From: Prevotellaceae bacterium
GTDB lineage: Bacteria > Bacteroidota > Bacteroidia > Bacteroidales > UBA932
DNA: 8,014 bases
Assembly: GCA_031278135.1 (NCBI GenBank)
Contig: JAITKY010000158.1
Location: 1 to 8,014, forward strand
Direction of reading: 5' to 3'
Each line of letters starts with the position of its first letter. The first letter of the stretch is position 1. This document shows, one piece after another, positions 5,688 to 8,014 of this stretch. The notes beneath the pieces are model-generated. The model saw only the letters and a list, made by a program, of their open reading frames with translations. It was not told where the DNA came from and made no database searches. Made by a program: the position numbers and the translations under genes.

Positions 5688-5694
5688 GAGGAGG
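5688..5694 (+). promoter_or_regulatory. Strong Shine-Dalgarno of rpmD
   Basis: GAGGAGG lies 7 nt before the rpmD ATG, an ideal match and spacing. Most starts in this window have only A-rich leaders, so this one stands out. It fixes the rpmD start and would load ribosomes independently of the broken rpsE upstream. Confidence 0.75.
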
Positions 5695-5701
5695 AATAGA
5701 A

Positions 5702-5884
5702 ATGGCTGTATATAAAATAACACAAGTTAGGAGCAGAATCGGAGCGAACAAACGACAACGCGCAACATTGGATACGCTTGGTCTTCGCAAGATTAACCGG
5801 AGCGTAGAGCGCGAAGCCACGCCCGTAGTTGAAGGAATGATTAAAGCAGTTAGTCATTTGGTTAAAATAGAAAAAATTCAGTAA
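5702..5884 (+). CDS. rpmD: 50S ribosomal protein L30 (uL30)
   Basis: This 60-residue protein is a normal bacterial-type uL30. Conserved features are YKITQVRSRIGA (4-15), the RATLDTLGLRKINRSV stretch (20-35) and the C-terminal VSHLVKIEKI (50-59). It sits on the large subunit near domain II and the 5S region. The gene lies in its usual place between rpsE and rplO, 14 nt after the S5 stop. Confidence 0.97.
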   Translation: MAVYKITQVRSRIGANKRQRATLDTLGLRKINRSVEREATPVVEGMIKAVSHLVKIEKIQ

Positions 5885-5906
5885 TAACCGGAGAAGAATT
5901 ATAGAT

Positions 5907-6353
5907 ATGAATTTGAGCAATTTAAAACCTGCAAAAGGTTCTACACACAGAGAAAAAAGAATCGGTCGCGGACAAGGTTCGGGTCGAGGAGGAACCTCTA
6001 CTCGTGGGCACAAGGGAGCGCAGTCTCGTTCGGGATATTCACGCAAATTCGGTTTTGAGGGAGGGCAAATGCCAATTCAACGCCGTTTGCCGAAATACGG
6101 GTTTACCAATATGAACCGTATCGAATATAAACCTGTAAACATTTCGACATTACAGCAGCTGGCAGACAAGTACAGCATAACAGTGATGGATATCGAAACA
6201 TTTATCGAAGCAGGCTTAATATCAAAAAACGACAGAGTTAAGATTTTGGGTAACGGCGAATTAAGTTCGACATTGGAAGTTACAGCCCACGCTTTTTCGA
6301 AATCTGCCGTCGAAGCAATCGAAGCGAAACAAGGGAAAGCAATTAAACTGTAA
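5907..6353 (+). CDS. rplO: 50S ribosomal protein L15 (uL15)
   Basis: This 148-residue protein is a complete uL15, a late-assembly 23S rRNA-binding protein. The extended N-terminal arm is rich in Gly, Arg and Lys: GRGQGSGRGGTSTRGHKGAQSR is at 20-41 and is followed by FGFEGGQMPIQRRLPKYGF at 48-66. The globular C-terminal half includes VKILGNGELSSTLEVTAHAFSKSA (111-134). It starts 22 nt after rpmD, behind a weak GGAGAAG. Confidence 0.98.
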   Translation: MNLSNLKPAKGSTHREKRIGRGQGSGRGGTSTRGHKGAQSRSGYSRKFGFEGGQMPIQRRLPKYGFTNMNRIEYKPVNISTLQQLADKYSITVMDIETFIEAGLISKNDRVKILGNGELSSTLEVTAHAFSKSAVEAIEAKQGKAIKL

Positions 6354-6363
6354 AGGATAGATA

Positions 6364-7716
6364 ATGAACAAGATATTGGATATCTTAGGAATAAAAAGGT
6401 TTGTACAAACCATACAAAACATCTACCGAATCGAAGAATTGCGTACACGAATCGGTTATACGCTACTTTTGTTGCTGGTATTTCGTTTTGGCAGTTTTGT
6501 CGTGTTGCCGGGCATCGACCCGACAATGCTTGGCGCTTTTTCGCGGTCGTCGAGAGAAGGATTGATGGGTATGTTGGATTTGTTTTCGGGCGGCGCTTTT
6601 TCGAATGCTTCCATATTTGCATTGGGAGTGATGCCATACATTTCGGCGTCCATTGTTATTCAACTTTTGACAATAATGGTTCCGGCGTTCCAACGCATCC
6701 AACGCGAAGGCGAAAGCGGAAGACGTAAAATCAATCAGTACACTCGGATACTGACACTGGCAATCCTTGCTGTTCAGGCTCCAATGTATCTGGTTACCTT
6801 AAGGACTTCTCCAGATATCACAGGGGCATTTCTGGTTAAAGGATTTTGGTCGTTCAACGTTCCCGCTGTGACATGTCTGGTAGCCGGCACAATGTTCGTC
6901 ATGTGGCTTGGAGAACGCATCACCGACAGAGGATTGGGCAACGGAATATCGCTGCTCATAATGATCGGAATCATAGCACGTTTGCCACATGCACTTATGG
7001 CAGAGCTCGAAACACGTTTCACCGAAACCACAGGAGGTCCGCTGTTGCTGATAGTCGAAATACTGATACTGCTATTTATTTTTATGGCGAGTATCGCTCT
7101 GGTACAGGCAGTTCGGAGGATTCCGGTGCAGTATGCACGACGAATCGTCGGAAACAAGCAGTATGGAGGAGCGCGTCAATATATTCCATTAAAAATCAAT
7201 GCAGCAGGAGTTATGCCGATCATCTTTGCACAAGCGTTGATGTTTGTGCCGATGCTGTTTGAGTCATTCAATTCAACACGCGGCATTGCGAATGTATTTC
7301 AACCTTTTGGATTTTGGTACACATTGGTTTTCTTCATTCTGGTAATCTTGTTTACCTATTTTTATACCGCTATAACGGTGAATCCCACCATGATGGCGGA
7401 AGACATGAAGAAAAATGGCGGATTTATACCGGGAATTAAACCGGGAAAGAAAACGGCAGAATATATCGACGGAATCATGTCAAAAATCACGCTTCCGGGT
7501 TCGATATTTTTGGGATTTGTAGCAATTCTTCCTACATTTGCATACCGTTGGCTGGGCGTAAATCAGGAGTTTGCATCATTTTACGGAGGTACCTCGTTGT
7601 TGATTCTCGTAGGAGTAGTGCTCGACACACTCCAACAGATTGAAAGCCACCTGTTACTCCGTCACTACGATGGTTTAATGAAAACGGGACGTTTGAAAGG
7701 ACGCACACCGTCGTAG
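6364..7716 (+). CDS. secY: Protein translocase subunit SecY
   Basis: This 450-residue protein is the ten-helix channel of the SecYEG translocon in the inner membrane; with SecA or the ribosome it exports unfolded proteins and inserts membrane proteins. Visible landmarks are the first helix at about 31-50, the plug and TM2 region GVMPYISASIVIQLLT (88-103), the cytoplasmic GERITDRGLGNGISLLI (183-199), YARRIVGNKQYGGARQYIPLKIN (257-279), the loop NGGFIPGIKPGKKTAEYID (351-369) that contacts SecA or the ribosome, and the last helix around 409-424 followed by HYDGLMKTGRLKGR (434-447). No residue of note is missing. It starts 10 nt after rplO behind AAAGGAT, in its usual position in the operon. Confidence 0.98.
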   Translation: MNKILDILGIKRFVQTIQNIYRIEELRTRIGYTLLLLLVFRFGSFVVLPGIDPTMLGAFSRSSREGLMGMLDLFSGGAFSNASIFALGVMPYISASIVIQLLTIMVPAFQRIQREGESGRRKINQYTRILTLAILAVQAPMYLVTLRTSPDITGAFLVKGFWSFNVPAVTCLVAGTMFVMWLGERITDRGLGNGISLLIMIGIIARLPHALMAELETRFTETTGGPLLLIVEILILLFIFMASIALVQAVRRIPVQYARRIVGNKQYGGARQYIPLKINAAGVMPIIFAQALMFVPMLFESFNSTRGIANVFQPFGFWYTLVFFILVILFTYFYTAITVNPTMMAEDMKKNGGFIPGIKPGKKTAEYIDGIMSKITLPGSIFLGFVAILPTFAYRWLGVNQEFASFYGGTSLLILVGVVLDTLQQIESHLLLRHYDGLMKTGRLKGRTPS

Positions 7717-7745
7717 TATAAAAAAATCAGGCAAAAAAGGGTATT

Positions 7746-7776
7746 TTTTCAATTAAATAAAAAAGTATTATCTTTG
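7746..7776 (+). promoter_or_regulatory. Bacteroidota-type promoter of map
   Basis: TATCTTTG at 7769-7776 is a full -7 match; TTTT at 7746-7749, 19 bases upstream, is a three-of-four match to the -33 TTTG. It is followed by CGCCC, as at rplF. The map ATG is 31 nt downstream. It would let map and later genes be transcribed apart from secY. Confidence 0.7.
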
Positions 7777-7807
7777 CGCCCGTTTTCTATGCAGGTTCTT
7801 TAATAGA

Positions 7808-8014
7808 ATGGATAATATAAAGACAGACGAGGAAATTGCGATAATGAGAGAGAATGCTCTCTTGGTATCAAGGACATTGGCAGAAGTTGCGAAATATATC
7901 GGACAGGGAGTATCTACTCTGGAACTCGATAAAGTGGCTGAACAATTTATTCGCGACAATGGCGCCGAACCCGGTTTCCTCGGCTATAACGGTTTCCCGA
8001 ATACTCTTTGTATT
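7808..8014 (+). CDS. map: Methionine aminopeptidase type I, N-terminal part (cut by window end)
   Basis: The first 69 codons run to the last base of the window without a stop. The product removes the initiator Met from nascent chains at the ribosome. The sequence KTDEEIAIMRENALLVSRTL (5-24), GVSTLELDKVAEQFI (34-48) and FLGYNGFPNTLCI (57-69) matches type I MetAP just before the conserved SVNE..HG region. The metal-binding residues lie beyond the edge, so activity cannot be judged. Its place after secY is the usual one in this operon. Confidence 0.95.
   Translation, partial: MDNIKTDEEIAIMRENALLVSRTLAEVAKYIGQGVSTLELDKVAEQFIRDNGAEPGFLGYNGFPNTLCI

Noticed and set aside
6077..6637. Minus-strand 186-codon frame across rplO and secY
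   Set aside because: Antisense to two clear conserved genes, with no recognisable domain.
7733..7749. AAAAAA-GGGTA-TTTTTT palindrome after secY as a terminator
   Set aside because: The stem is only A-T pairs and no GC-rich stem precedes the T run; it also overlaps the map promoter region, so intrinsic termination is doubtful.

Overview
The window looks like a chromosomal segment of a Bacteroidota bacterium, most likely class Bacteroidia (order Bacteroidales is my inference). Three lines of evidence point there. The promoters have the Bacteroidota layout: TTTG, 19 bases, TANNTTTG before rpsH, and good TANNTTTG elements before rplF and map. The ribosomal proteins and SecY resemble Bacteroidales versions. 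Start codons mostly sit in A-rich leaders with poor Shine-Dalgarno sequences. All genes are on the + strand.

Region 1 (1-2396) holds accessory or housekeeping genes unrelated to ribosomes: a Uma2-family PD-(D/E)XK nuclease-like protein, a uridine-phosphorylase-like nucleoside phosphorylase, and a class I SAM-dependent methyltransferase with an N-terminal four-cysteine zinc-ribbon-like motif. The last two are 12 nt apart and probably co-transcribed.

Region 2 (2397-8014) is the distal part of the spc ribosomal-protein operon: rpsH (S8), rplF (L6), rplR (L18), rpsE (S5), rpmD (L30), rplO (L15), secY and the first 69 codons of map. It departs from the usual layout in three ways. (a) rpsH does not follow rplE-rpsN; it follows the methyltransferase and has its own consensus promoter and a structured leader of about 110 nt. 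(b) Two AT-rich genes lie between rpsH and rplF: a small four-helix membrane protein and a membrane-anchored protein with a LexA/UmuD-like (S24) domain. The latter keeps a Ser/Lys pair and an Ala-Gly next to the membrane anchor. A new promoter restarts transcription before rplF. (c) rpsE carries an in-frame TAA at codon 111 of 172, exactly at the edge of a 15-bp direct repeat, while the rest of the S5 frame is intact.

The ribosomal genes supply 30S and 50S proteins, SecY is the translocon channel and MetAP removes the initiator methionine from new chains. The most novel item is the two-gene membrane module at 2995-4109, which I read as a possible self-cleaving, membrane-tethered S24 protein with a membrane partner. 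The most urgent item to verify is the rpsE stop codon.
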